A stretch of DNA of 64,000 nucleotides from Acidimicrobiia bacterium UBA5794. Lineage in GTDB: Bacteria; Actinomycetota; Acidimicrobiia; Spongiisociales; UBA5794. Below the pieces are notes generated by a model. It ran no database searches, was not told the origin of the DNA, and saw nothing but the letters and a program-made list of their open reading frames with translations. Positions 31,274-39,691 of this stretch are shown piece by piece. Where the stretch lies: contig DIDS01000032.1 in NCBI GenBank assembly GCA_002418265.1, forward strand, positions 66,865 through 130,864, given 5' to 3'. The translations under genes and the position numbers were made by a program. Position 1 is the stretch's first letter; each line of letters opens with the position of its first letter.

Positions 31274-32712
31274 GCGACACCACCAACATCCCGGACAATG
31301 AGATGATCGACGCAGCCGCGGTCGCAACCGATGACAGTGCCGGGACGCACGATCGGGAGTCGGGTGAAACCCGACGTCGTGACATCCATACGATCTGGGT
31401 CAGTGGGACGGAGGAGCGTTACCCCTTCGCCGCTGAAACCGGTGAGGGCGCCCAAGAAATGCTGCCAGCGGACGTCGACCCCACCGCCCGTCTCCAGGGT
31501 GGAATCGTGGTCGACGACGACTATGTGTCCCAAGGCGAGGATGACCCAAGCGAACGCCAGATCATCAACATGGGTCCCCAGCATCCCTCGACGCACGGCG
31601 TGCTCCGGCTTCAACTGGAGCTCGAGGGCGAAACCATCAAGCGCGTGAAACCGATCATTGGGTACCTCCATACCGGTATGGAAAAGACCGCCGAGACACT
31701 CAACTATGCCCAAGGCTCAACGAATGTCACCCGAATGGACTATCTCGCCCCGTTCAACAATGAGCTCACGTTCTCTCTGACGGTCGAGCAGCTCCTCGGT
31801 ATCGACGTCCCCGAACGTGCCCAAGCCATCCGCGTTCTCATGACCGAGCTGGACCGGGTGGCGAGCCACCTCATTTGGGCCGCCACCCAGGGCATGGACA
31901 TCGGGGCGGTCTCGATGATGATCTACGGCTGGCGCGAGCGTGAGATCTGTCTCGATTTCTTTGAGACGGTGACTGGGCTTCGGATGAATCACAATTACAT
32001 CCGTCCCGGGGGTGTCGCAGCCGATCTTCCTGATGGCTGGGAGGACGGCGTGACCAACCTCATCGCAAAGGTTTCCGTCGGCGTGGACGAATATGAGGAA
32101 CTGCTCAACGACACTTCGATCTTCCTCGACCGCACCTTGGGTGTCGGTGTGATCACCCCTGAAGAATGCAAGCAGTACGGCATCACGGGACCCATTGCAC
32201 GCGCATCGGGTGTCAACTGGGATCTCCGCAAGTCGGCCCCTTACAGCGGTATCGACAAGTATGAGTTCCACGTACCGCTCGGCCGCTACGGAGATGTACA
32301 CGACCGTTGGCTCGTTCGTATGGCCGAGATCCGCGAGTCGCTCAAGATCGTCAAACAGGTGATGGACACGATTCCCGAGGGCGACTACCGCCATGAGGAT
32401 CGCAAGATCACACCACCACCGCGCAAACGCATCGATGAGTCAATGGAGGCGCTCATTCATCACTTCAAGCTCTTCACCGAGGGGATACTTGTTCCACCGG
32501 GCACCGCATATCAATCCGTTGAGGGTCCCCGCGGTGAGCTTGGATGTCTGATGGTCTCCAAAGGCGGTGCACGGCCATGGAGGATGCACTGGCGGGCCCC
32601 GTCGTTTGCAGCCGTGCAGGCCCTGCCCGTCATGCTGACAGACTCTCTTGTGGCAGACGTCATCGCCTCACTGGCCTCAAGCGATCCGGTACTGGGAGAT
32701 GTGGATCGATGA
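31270..32712 (+). CDS. nuoD: NADH-quinone oxidoreductase subunit D (set 1), with N-terminal extension
   Basis: The 480-residue protein contains the 49-kDa core from about residue 98 (INMGPQHPSTHGVLRL), with GYLHTGMEK and RASHLIW-like blocks and the C-terminal SSDPVLGDVDR that lines the quinone site. About 95 acidic residues precede the core, rich in Asp/Glu and Thr, and look unstructured. The second NuoD in this window (394 residues) lacks this extension. It overlaps nuoC and nuoE by 4 nt each. Confidence 0.93.
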   Translation: MSDTTNIPDNEMIDAAAVATDDSAGTHDRESGETRRRDIHTIWVSGTEERYPFAAETGEGAQEMLPADVDPTARLQGGIVVDDDYVSQGEDDPSERQIINMGPQHPSTHGVLRLQLELEGETIKRVKPIIGYLHTGMEKTAETLNYAQGSTNVTRMDYLAPFNNELTFSLTVEQLLGIDVPERAQAIRVLMTELDRVASHLIWAATQGMDIGAVSMMIYGWREREICLDFFETVTGLRMNHNYIRPGGVAADLPDGWEDGVTNLIAKVSVGVDEYEELLNDTSIFLDRTLGVGVITPEECKQYGITGPIARASGVNWDLRKSAPYSGIDKYEFHVPLGRYGDVHDRWLVRMAEIRESLKIVKQVMDTIPEGDYRHEDRKITPPPRKRIDESMEALIHHFKLFTEGILVPPGTAYQSVEGPRGELGCLMVSKGGARPWRMHWRAPSFAAVQALPVMLTDSLVADVIASLASSDPVLGDVDR

Positions 32713-33338
32713 CCAGTCCCATTGCAAACTGGTCGCCGGAGAATCAAGAGCGAGCCAACAAGATCCTCGCCACCTATCCCGAGAAGCGTTCAGCAATCAT
32801 GCCGCTGCTGTACCTTGCCAGCCTTGAGCACAACCATGCATCCAATGAGGCGATGTGTCAGGTGGCCGAACTCATCGGCATCACACCCTCACAGGTGCGG
32901 TCAGTGTCGACGTTCTACACGATGTTCAAACAAGAACCGGTCGGCAAATATCTTGTGTCGGTATGCACATCGATCTCCTGCCACCTCCTCGGTGGGAACG
33001 AGGTGTTTGATTCCGTTTCCGATGCTGCCGGTGTCGGGCACAACCAAACCACCGAAGATGGACAGATATCCGTTGAACACGTCGAGTGCATCGGTGCATG
33101 TGGTGGGGCGCCAGCCGTGCAGGTCAACTACGAACTGATCGAAGGCGTCACTCCTGACAAGGCACGGGCTCTCGTTGAATGGCTCACCCAGACAACGCCA
33201 GCGGTTGTCCTCGCCGATGAGATGCAACAGCTCTTCGGAGGTCAACGATCCTTTGACTGGGGGCCCGCAGAACATGCCGGGGCCATTGCGCCCGTCCCTG
33301 CATTCGGTCCCTACGGATCGGCTGGGGGCGACCAATGA
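32709..33338 (+). CDS. nuoE: NADH-quinone oxidoreductase subunit E (set 1)
   Basis: The 209-residue protein has a thioredoxin-like fold with the N1a [2Fe-2S] ligands CTSISC and CIGACGGAP. ATG at 32709 overlaps the nuoD stop; longer openings upstream lie inside nuoD and are ignored. The last ~45 residues (FGGQRSFDWGPAEH onward) are a Pro/Gly/Ala-rich tail. With NuoF and NuoG it forms the NADH dehydrogenase module, which the second complex I set lacks. Confidence 0.92.
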   Translation: MTSPIANWSPENQERANKILATYPEKRSAIMPLLYLASLEHNHASNEAMCQVAELIGITPSQVRSVSTFYTMFKQEPVGKYLVSVCTSISCHLLGGNEVFDSVSDAAGVGHNQTTEDGQISVEHVECIGACGGAPAVQVNYELIEGVTPDKARALVEWLTQTTPAVVLADEMQQLFGGQRSFDWGPAEHAGAIAPVPAFGPYGSAGGDQ

Positions 33339-34624
33339 CGACCCAGATCCTCACCGCACGGATGGAAGCTCACCCTTCCGACAGCCACACCATCGAGCGC
33401 TATCTCGATACGGGGGGATACGCGACGCTCAAGAAAACCGTGGCCTCGTCGAAGCGAGAAGACATCGTTGAGCAGGTCAAGGCATCGAACATCCGTGGCC
33501 GTGGCGGCGCTGGTTTTCCCATGGGTATGAAATGGGGCTTCTTGGCTGCCAGCGACCCGAAATATCTCGTTGTCAATGCTGACGAATCAGAGCCGGGAAC
33601 CTTCAAGGACCGTCAGCTTCTGGAACGCGATCCACACCAGCTCATCGAGGGAATAGCGATTGCCAGCTTCGCACTCGGCGTCAACCGAGCATTTGTTTAT
33701 ATCCGTGGTGAGTATTCGAAACCAGCAAGGCGACTCCAGCGTGCCGTCGAGGAAGCCCATGAAGCGGGCTACCTGGGAGAGAACATTGCCGGGTCCGGAT
33801 TCTCGCTCGATGTTACGGTTCACCTCGGCGCCGGCGCCTACATCTGTGGTGAAGAGACGGCCCTCCTCAACAGTATCGAGGGACGCCGAGGAGAACCGCG
33901 GCTCAAGCCACCCTTCCCAGCCGTTGAGGGTTTGTACGCGAGGCCGACGATCGTCAACAACGTCGAGTCGTTGAGCAATGTCCCATGGATCGTGGCCAAC
34001 GGTGGCGAGGCATACGCAGCAATCGGACCGGAACGATCCGCAGGGACACGCATGTTCTCGCTGTCGGGCCATGTCAAGAAGCCGGGAAACTACGAGATCG
34101 TGATGGGTATGTCATGGCGCGATCTGATATACGGAATCGGTGGGGGCATCAGGGATGACAATGAACTCAAGACCTGGATTCCCGGTGGTGCATCCTCCCC
34201 ATGGCTGATCCCTGAACATCTCGACACGGCCATCACGATCGATGGCGTTGTCGAGTTTGGGACCATGCTTGGTTCGGGCGCCGTTGTGGTGATGGACGAA
34301 ACGACCGATGTCGTTGCAGCAGCTCACAGCATCGTTCGCTTCTTCGCTCACGAATCGTGCGGACAATGCACCCCGTGTCGTGAGGGCACCAAATGGCTTC
34401 AGGACATCCTCGAACGGATCATGGCCGGGAACGGGCGACCCGAGGACGTCGACCTCCTCCTCGACGTGTCGGACAACATCTCTCCAGGACTCGTGTGGCC
34501 GCCCGCAATGACGACCATCTGTCCCCTCGGTCCCTCGGCGACTGCACCGATCATCTCAATCACGAAGTATTTCCTCGATGAGGTCAATGCCGCCATCGAA
34601 GGAAGGCAGGCAGCCGTTGTCTGA
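33335..34624 (+). CDS. nuoF: NADH-quinone oxidoreductase subunit F, NADH/FMN-binding (set 1)
   Basis: The 429-residue protein has the FMN/NADH motif GRGGAGFPMGMKWGF, VNADESEPGTFKDR, GAGAYICGEETALLNS, and the [4Fe-4S] N3 ligands in ESCGQCTPCREGT plus a later Cys in TTICPLG. It takes hydride from NADH. It is full length, overlaps nuoE by 4 nt, and runs a few bases into nuoG. Confidence 0.94.
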   Translation: MTTQILTARMEAHPSDSHTIERYLDTGGYATLKKTVASSKREDIVEQVKASNIRGRGGAGFPMGMKWGFLAASDPKYLVVNADESEPGTFKDRQLLERDPHQLIEGIAIASFALGVNRAFVYIRGEYSKPARRLQRAVEEAHEAGYLGENIAGSGFSLDVTVHLGAGAYICGEETALLNSIEGRRGEPRLKPPFPAVEGLYARPTIVNNVESLSNVPWIVANGGEAYAAIGPERSAGTRMFSLSGHVKKPGNYEIVMGMSWRDLIYGIGGGIRDDNELKTWIPGGASSPWLIPEHLDTAITIDGVVEFGTMLGSGAVVVMDETTDVVAAAHSIVRFFAHESCGQCTPCREGTKWLQDILERIMAGNGRPEDVDLLLDVSDNISPGLVWPPAMTTICPLGPSATAPIISITKYFLDEVNAAIEGRQAAVV

Positions 34625-37151
34625 TACAAAGAACGCCCCAGAGATGGTCAACATCACGATCAACGGGATCCAGCACGAAGCCGTAGCGGGGGAGCGTGTC
34701 ATCATTGCTGCCGAAAAGGCGGGCGAGTACATCCCTCGGTTTTGCCACCATCCCAAGCTTGACCCGGTCGGCAAGTGTCGCCAATGTCTTGTTGAGGTCG
34801 AAGGACCCCGCGGCAAACAGCTGCTGCCGAGTTGTGCCATCTACGTGACCGATGGCATGGTGATCGACACCCAGTCCGATGTGGTCAAGAAGGCACAAAA
34901 GGGTGTGCTTGAGTATTTGTTGATCAATCATCCCCTTGACTGCCCTGTCTGTGACAAGGCAGGCGAATGTCCGCTTCAGGACCAGACGATGACCCACGGG
35001 CCTGGTGAAAGTCGGTTCGTGGAGGCAAAACGAAAGTTCAAGAAGCCGATCCCTGTCTCCGACCTGGTCCTCCTCGACCGGGAACGCTGCATCCTTTGTG
35101 ACCGATGCGTGCGGGTGGCCGACCAGATCGCCGGTGATCCGCTGATCACGTTCAACGAGCGCGGGAATCAGACACAGATCCTGACCTTTCCCAACGAGCC
35201 ATTTGCTTCGTACTTTTCGGGAAACACCGTCCAGGTCTGCCCGGTTGGGGCCCTGACCTCGACCGACTACCGCTTCCGTGCCCGCCCATGGGACCTTGAG
35301 ATCACCCCCACGGTCTCGCTTCGTGACACCGTTCACTCCAACGCCGAAATCAACACCAGCCGAGGCAGAGTGATCCGGGTCTACGGGGCAACCAACGACC
35401 ACGTCAATGACGGCTGGCTGTCGGACAAGGATCGTTTCTCGTTCGGGGCGATCAACTCGGACGAGAGGGTGACGACACCGCTGCGCAAGACAGGAACCGG
35501 TTTCGAGGAAATCACCTGGGCAGATGCAATCGATACGGTTTCGGCCAGACTCGGTGCGATGATCGGCACCGAGGTGGGGTCCATCGGAGGAGCCAACAAC
35601 ACCAACGAAGAGGCCTACGCCCTTTCGAAGTTCATGCGAACCGTCATTGGATCCCCCCACGTTGATGCCCAGCTCGGTGACGGGTTTGAACCCCAGCTTG
35701 CCGCCGCCGTGATTCCAAGGGCAAAGATCGACGATATCGATGCTGCAACAACGATCCTTGTGTGGGGACCCGACCTGAAGGAACGACTCCCCGTCCTGTA
35801 CCTCAGGGTTCGAAAGGCCGTGCGTAACGGCGCCAACCTCGTTGTCGTTGCTCCCACCCGTACCGGACTCGATGCGATCGCAACTCATGTCATTCGGTAT
35901 CGGGCCGGGTCTGGTCAGGACGTGATTCGCAAGCTCGCCAACGCCGACAAGAGCATGACGGCGATTCTTGAAACCCTCGCCGAAGGGCCGGTTGTCACCC
36001 TCTTCGGACGAACGTCGATCGCAGAGGATCCCCGTCTTGCCGAATCGGTTGCTGCATACGGACGAACTCTTGACGGCGCCAAGCTGATGCCGCTCCTTCA
36101 GCGGGCGAATGTTTTCGGTGCACTCGACATGGGGCTGGCACCGAACCTTCTCCCTGGCCGAATTTCGACGACCGACACCGATGCCAGTTCCCACATTGAG
36201 GAAACCTGGGGGCCATTGCCCGATGCTTTGGGGCGCGACACCGCCGCAATGCTGTCTGGTGCCGTTTCCGGTGACATCAGGGCACTCATTCTGGTCGGTG
36301 CCGACCCAGTACGCGATTTTCCGGATCCCCAAGCAGCAGAAAAGGCACTCGAAGAAGCAGAGTTTGTGGTTGCGATCGACGCATTCGTCACCGATTCGAG
36401 TCGCCATGCCGACATCATCCTGCCTGCTGCGCTGTGGAGTGAGGTCGAAGGGACCGTGACGAATCTCGAAGGGAGGGTTCAGGTCGTCGGTGCGGCACTT
36501 CCCCCGAAGGGACAGGCTCGGTCGGTGATTGGGATGCTCAACGACATCGCCACTTCCATGGGTGCAGAGCTGACGTCGTTCGACGTGTCAGTGGTATCGA
36601 AAGAGATCGCAACGGTTGCTCCCGCGTACCAGGGGATCACTCGAGACGGGATTGTCTTCACATCGTCAGGTGCCGGTATCGTCGTTCCGTCCCAGGAGGC
36701 GGAGATCATCGTCGAGATGGCACCACGATACGCAAGCATGGCACCGGACGCGGTTCCCACGGAGGCCTCGGGATCGGCCGTCATCGTGCCGGCACAAGGC
36801 ACTCAGCCCCTCGGATACATTCCAACCGATCAGGCGGTTCCGATGGTCACCGACCGCTACACGTTGCACTATGCACCTGCCATGTACGACGACGGCGTCA
36901 TCACCCGGCATGCCCCGTCGATCGCAGATCTGGTCAGAGACCCAACGGTGGGCCTCAACCCAAGGGATGCCTCGATTCTCGCAGTTGCGAACGGCTCGAT
37001 CGTTGTCGTGGACGGCAGTGTTGAACTGCCGGTCCGTATCGACGAAGCCGTCCCGGAAGGTTCCGTTGTGTTGCCGTTCAACCATGCTGCCACCAAGGGA
37101 CTTCAGGCAGTTCCTGCCGTAACCGTCGAGCCGATCCGGGATGAATCATGA
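34617..37151 (+). CDS. nuoG: NADH-quinone oxidoreductase subunit G (set 1)
   Basis: The ~844-residue protein begins with a [2Fe-2S] domain (RFCHHPKLDPVGKCRQCLVE), followed by CDKAGECPLQDQ and the [4Fe-4S] motif CILCDRCVRVADQ, then a molybdopterin-oxidoreductase-like domain without obvious cofactor ligands. The start is uncertain: TTG at 34617 has a purine-rich stretch 7 nt upstream and gives an N-terminus like mycobacterial NuoG; ATG at 34644 (MVNITING) is an alternative. It overlaps nuoH by 4 nt. Confidence 0.9.
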   Translation: MSDTKNAPEMVNITINGIQHEAVAGERVIIAAEKAGEYIPRFCHHPKLDPVGKCRQCLVEVEGPRGKQLLPSCAIYVTDGMVIDTQSDVVKKAQKGVLEYLLINHPLDCPVCDKAGECPLQDQTMTHGPGESRFVEAKRKFKKPIPVSDLVLLDRERCILCDRCVRVADQIAGDPLITFNERGNQTQILTFPNEPFASYFSGNTVQVCPVGALTSTDYRFRARPWDLEITPTVSLRDTVHSNAEINTSRGRVIRVYGATNDHVNDGWLSDKDRFSFGAINSDERVTTPLRKTGTGFEEITWADAIDTVSARLGAMIGTEVGSIGGANNTNEEAYALSKFMRTVIGSPHVDAQLGDGFEPQLAAAVIPRAKIDDIDAATTILVWGPDLKERLPVLYLRVRKAVRNGANLVVVAPTRTGLDAIATHVIRYRAGSGQDVIRKLANADKSMTAILETLAEGPVVTLFGRTSIAEDPRLAESVAAYGRTLDGAKLMPLLQRANVFGALDMGLAPNLLPGRISTTDTDASSHIEETWGPLPDALGRDTAAMLSGAVSGDIRALILVGADPVRDFPDPQAAEKALEEAEFVVAIDAFVTDSSRHADIILPAALWSEVEGTVTNLEGRVQVVGAALPPKGQARSVIGMLNDIATSMGAELTSFDVSVVSKEIATVAPAYQGITRDGIVFTSSGAGIVVPSQEAEIIVEMAPRYASMAPDAVPTEASGSAVIVPAQGTQPLGYIPTDQAVPMVTDRYTLHYAPAMYDDGVITRHAPSIADLVRDPTVGLNPRDASILAVANGSIVVVDGSVELPVRIDEAVPEGSVVLPFNHAATKGLQAVPAVTVEPIRDES

Positions 37152-38191
37152 CGGTGTTCATCGAAGCCGCCATCAAGGTTGCCGTAGCGTTCGTGTTCAT
37201 CATGTTGACAACCCTCGTCCTCGTCTGGGCAGAGCGGAAGTGGGTATCGGATCTCCAGAACCGCATCGGACCCGATCGTGCCGGTCCTTTTGGAATTCTT
37301 CAGACCCTCGCCGATGGCTTGAAGGCGTTCTTCAAGGAATCCATCAGGCCGACACAATCCATATATTTGTTGTACCTCGTTGCCCCGATCGCCGCCCTCA
37401 TACCGGCACTTTTGATCTTCCTCGTCATCCCGATCGGTGCGCCAATCGAGATCGGGGGAACAACGTACACACTTCAGGTGATGGACCTCAACATTGGACT
37501 GCTTTATGTGCTCGCTGTGTCGTCCCTTGCCGTGTACGCCATCACGCTTGCCGGATGGTCGTCCGGATCGAAGTACCCGCTTCTTGGCGCGGTCCGTGCT
37601 TCTGCCCAGATGATCTCATATGAGGCTGCAATGGGACTCGCCCTCGTTCCCGTGGTTCTGTTGACGAGTACGACATCGATTGCAGGGATTGTCGATGCCC
37701 AGCAAGGAACCTTCGGATCGTTCATCCCGGCATGGAACATCGTCCTGATCCCGTCATTCATCATCTTCCTCATTGCAGGCTTCGCCGAGACCAACCGGCC
37801 TCCGTTCGACCTTGTCGAGGCGGAGTCCGAGATCGTCGGCTACCACACCGAGTATTCGGGCTTCGCTTTCGCATTGTTCTTCCTCGCGGAGTACATCAAC
37901 GTCTTCAACATGTCAGCCCTCACCGTCACACTCTTTCTCGGAGGCTGGGCTGGTCCTGTTCCATCATTTCTCCCGACCTGGATCCAGTGGCTCGTTCCCG
38001 TCTTTTGGTTCCTGCTCAAGACCTGGGCCTTTGTGTTCCTGTTCGTATGGGTCAGGGCAACGCTTCCACGCATGCGATACGACAAGCTGATGACATTCGG
38101 ATGGAAGCGGCTCATCCCCGTGTCACTGGCGTGGATCATCCTCTGCGCGGTGGCAATCGGCTTCCGAGAATTTGGAGCGCCGTGGTCATGA
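37148..38191 (+). CDS. nuoH: NADH-quinone oxidoreductase subunit H (set 1)
   Basis: The 347-residue protein has about eight TM helices. The family blocks LVWAERKWVSDLQNRIGPDR, ADGLKAFFKE and AETNRPPFDLVEAESEIVGY are present, the last forming the acidic quinone-entry loop. It joins the membrane arm to the peripheral arm. It overlaps nuoG by 4 nt and is followed by AGGAGG for nuoI. Confidence 0.93.
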   Translation: MTVFIEAAIKVAVAFVFIMLTTLVLVWAERKWVSDLQNRIGPDRAGPFGILQTLADGLKAFFKESIRPTQSIYLLYLVAPIAALIPALLIFLVIPIGAPIEIGGTTYTLQVMDLNIGLLYVLAVSSLAVYAITLAGWSSGSKYPLLGAVRASAQMISYEAAMGLALVPVVLLTSTTSIAGIVDAQQGTFGSFIPAWNIVLIPSFIIFLIAGFAETNRPPFDLVEAESEIVGYHTEYSGFAFALFFLAEYINVFNMSALTVTLFLGGWAGPVPSFLPTWIQWLVPVFWFLLKTWAFVFLFVWVRATLPRMRYDKLMTFGWKRLIPVSLAWIILCAVAIGFREFGAPWS

Positions 38192-38201
38192 GGAGGCAGA
38201 A

Positions 38202-38852
38202 ATGAGTTGGCTCAGTGATCTTCTCGGTCCATTGAAGGGGTTCCTCGTTCCGTTGCGTCAGATCCGCAAGGGGCCTGTGACCAGGAAATATCCACAGGTG
38301 AAACGAGTCAAGCCCCAACGGTTCCACGGTCGCCACACCCTCAATCGGTACCCGAACGGGATGGAGAAATGCATCGGCTGTGAGCTCTGTGCAGGCGTGT
38401 GCCCGGCGAATTGCATCTATGTGCGTGGCAAGGACAACCCACCTGACAATCCCGTGAGCCCGGGTGAACGGTGGGGATTCGTCTACGAAATCAACATGTT
38501 GCGTTGCATCTTCTGCGCGATGTGTGTTGAGGCATGTCCCACCCAGGCGATCACGATGACGCACCTGTTCGAGATGTCCGTCACCAACCGCGACGATGCC
38601 ATCTACACGAGGACAGAGCTGCTCGTGGATCGTGACGGGACACCGAACTATCCCCCGCACGAAGACAGTCCTCTGACCAACCTTGAGGAACTGAGAAAGG
38701 GCGACGGATGGATGCGTGCGACGTCGCCATCGGGACGCAGGGAGTATGAGGGGATCGTCGCGTGGACCCCTTCCGCCCGAACGGGTGAGCTGCCAGCCGA
38801 GCGTGGCCAATCGTCTGGAACGCCGCAGGTCTCGGAGGATGCGGATGGCTGA
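38202..38852 (+). CDS. nuoI: NADH-quinone oxidoreductase subunit I (set 1)
   Basis: The 216-residue protein has two [4Fe-4S] motifs, CIGCELCAGVCP and CIFCAMCVEACP, the N6a/N6b clusters, followed by a ~90-residue tail longer than in set 2. ATG at 38202 is chosen because TGAGGAGG lies 6-8 nt upstream. It overlaps nuoJ by 8 nt. Confidence 0.92.
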   Translation: MSWLSDLLGPLKGFLVPLRQIRKGPVTRKYPQVKRVKPQRFHGRHTLNRYPNGMEKCIGCELCAGVCPANCIYVRGKDNPPDNPVSPGERWGFVYEINMLRCIFCAMCVEACPTQAITMTHLFEMSVTNRDDAIYTRTELLVDRDGTPNYPPHEDSPLTNLEELRKGDGWMRATSPSGRREYEGIVAWTPSARTGELPAERGQSSGTPQVSEDADG

Positions 38853-39375
38853 GGTCATCGTGTTCATCATCTTCGCCATGGTCGCTCTCATCGGTGGGAT
38901 CACCATCTTGGTCGCACCGGATCCTGTGTACTCAGCGATCGGATTGCTTGCAGCGATGTTTTCTCTTGCTGTCATGTACGTGCTCCTTGATGCCCACCTC
39001 GTTGCTGTTATCCAGGTGATCATCTATGCCGGTGCCGTGATGACGCTGTTCCTGTTCGTGATCATGCTCATCGGCGTGGACACGACGGACAAATACGGCA
39101 TCGTCGCACCGGCACAGCGGATCATGACCACCGTGGTGGCCCTTGGGCTCTTCGTGGCCATTCTTCTCGCGGGTCGAAGCGCCTGGATCACCGGAACAAA
39201 TCTGTTCGGAACACCCGACCTCAATGGAACCATCGAGAACGTGGCTGACGAACTCTTCGGCACCTGGACGATCGTGTTCCTTTCGACCGTGCTGCTTCTG
39301 ACCATTGCCGCACTCGGAACGATCGCCCTTGCCTATTTCGGGAACGAAGTCGAAGACGAGGAGGCGACCCTGTAA
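38845..39375 (+). CDS. nuoJ: NADH-quinone oxidoreductase subunit J (set 1)
   Basis: The 176-residue protein has five TM helices, with the TM3 pi-bulge region VIQVIIYAGAVMTLFLFVIM typical of NuoJ/ND6. ATG at 38845 is preferred because CGGAGG lies about 6 nt upstream; an ATG two codons earlier sits directly on that site. It overlaps nuoK by one base. Confidence 0.9.
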   Translation: MAEVIVFIIFAMVALIGGITILVAPDPVYSAIGLLAAMFSLAVMYVLLDAHLVAVIQVIIYAGAVMTLFLFVIMLIGVDTTDKYGIVAPAQRIMTTVVALGLFVAILLAGRSAWITGTNLFGTPDLNGTIENVADELFGTWTIVFLSTVLLLTIAALGTIALAYFGNEVEDEEATL

Positions 39376-39689
39376 TGGACGGTCTCGAAGTCACGGCATC
39401 GTGGTATCTCATCCTTGCCGCAGCGCTGTTCGCCATCGGTGTCGCTGGCGTGGTGGTTCGCCGCAACGCCCTTGTGATGTTCATGTCGATCGAGTTGATG
39501 CTCAACAGCGTCAACCTCACGTTCGTGGCCGTCAGCAAAGATCTCGGGTTGATAGAAGGTCAGGTTGCTTCGCTGTTCGTGATGGTCGTTGCCGCAGCTG
39601 AAGTAACGGTCGGCCTCGCGATCATTGTTGCAGTCTTCAGGAAGCGCTCAAGCGCCAATGTGGACGAACTCGCAGAGTTGAAGGGCTGA
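39375..39689 (+). CDS. nuoK: NADH-quinone oxidoreductase subunit K (set 1)
   Basis: The 104-residue three-TM protein has RRNALVMFMSIELMLNSVNL and MVVAAAEVTVGLAIIV with the two conserved membrane Glu residues of the proton path. It overlaps nuoJ by one base and is 2 nt from nuoL. Confidence 0.93.
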   Translation: MDGLEVTASWYLILAAALFAIGVAGVVVRRNALVMFMSIELMLNSVNLTFVAVSKDLGLIEGQVASLFVMVVAAAEVTVGLAIIVAVFRKRSSANVDELAELKG

Positions 39690-39691
39690 CC

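Noticed and set aside
34584..36407. Long open frame of about 607 codons on the minus strand
   Set aside because: It lies entirely within nuoG on the other strand, its product has no domain pattern and is rich in Arg, His and Gly as expected for an antisense shadow in G+C-rich DNA.
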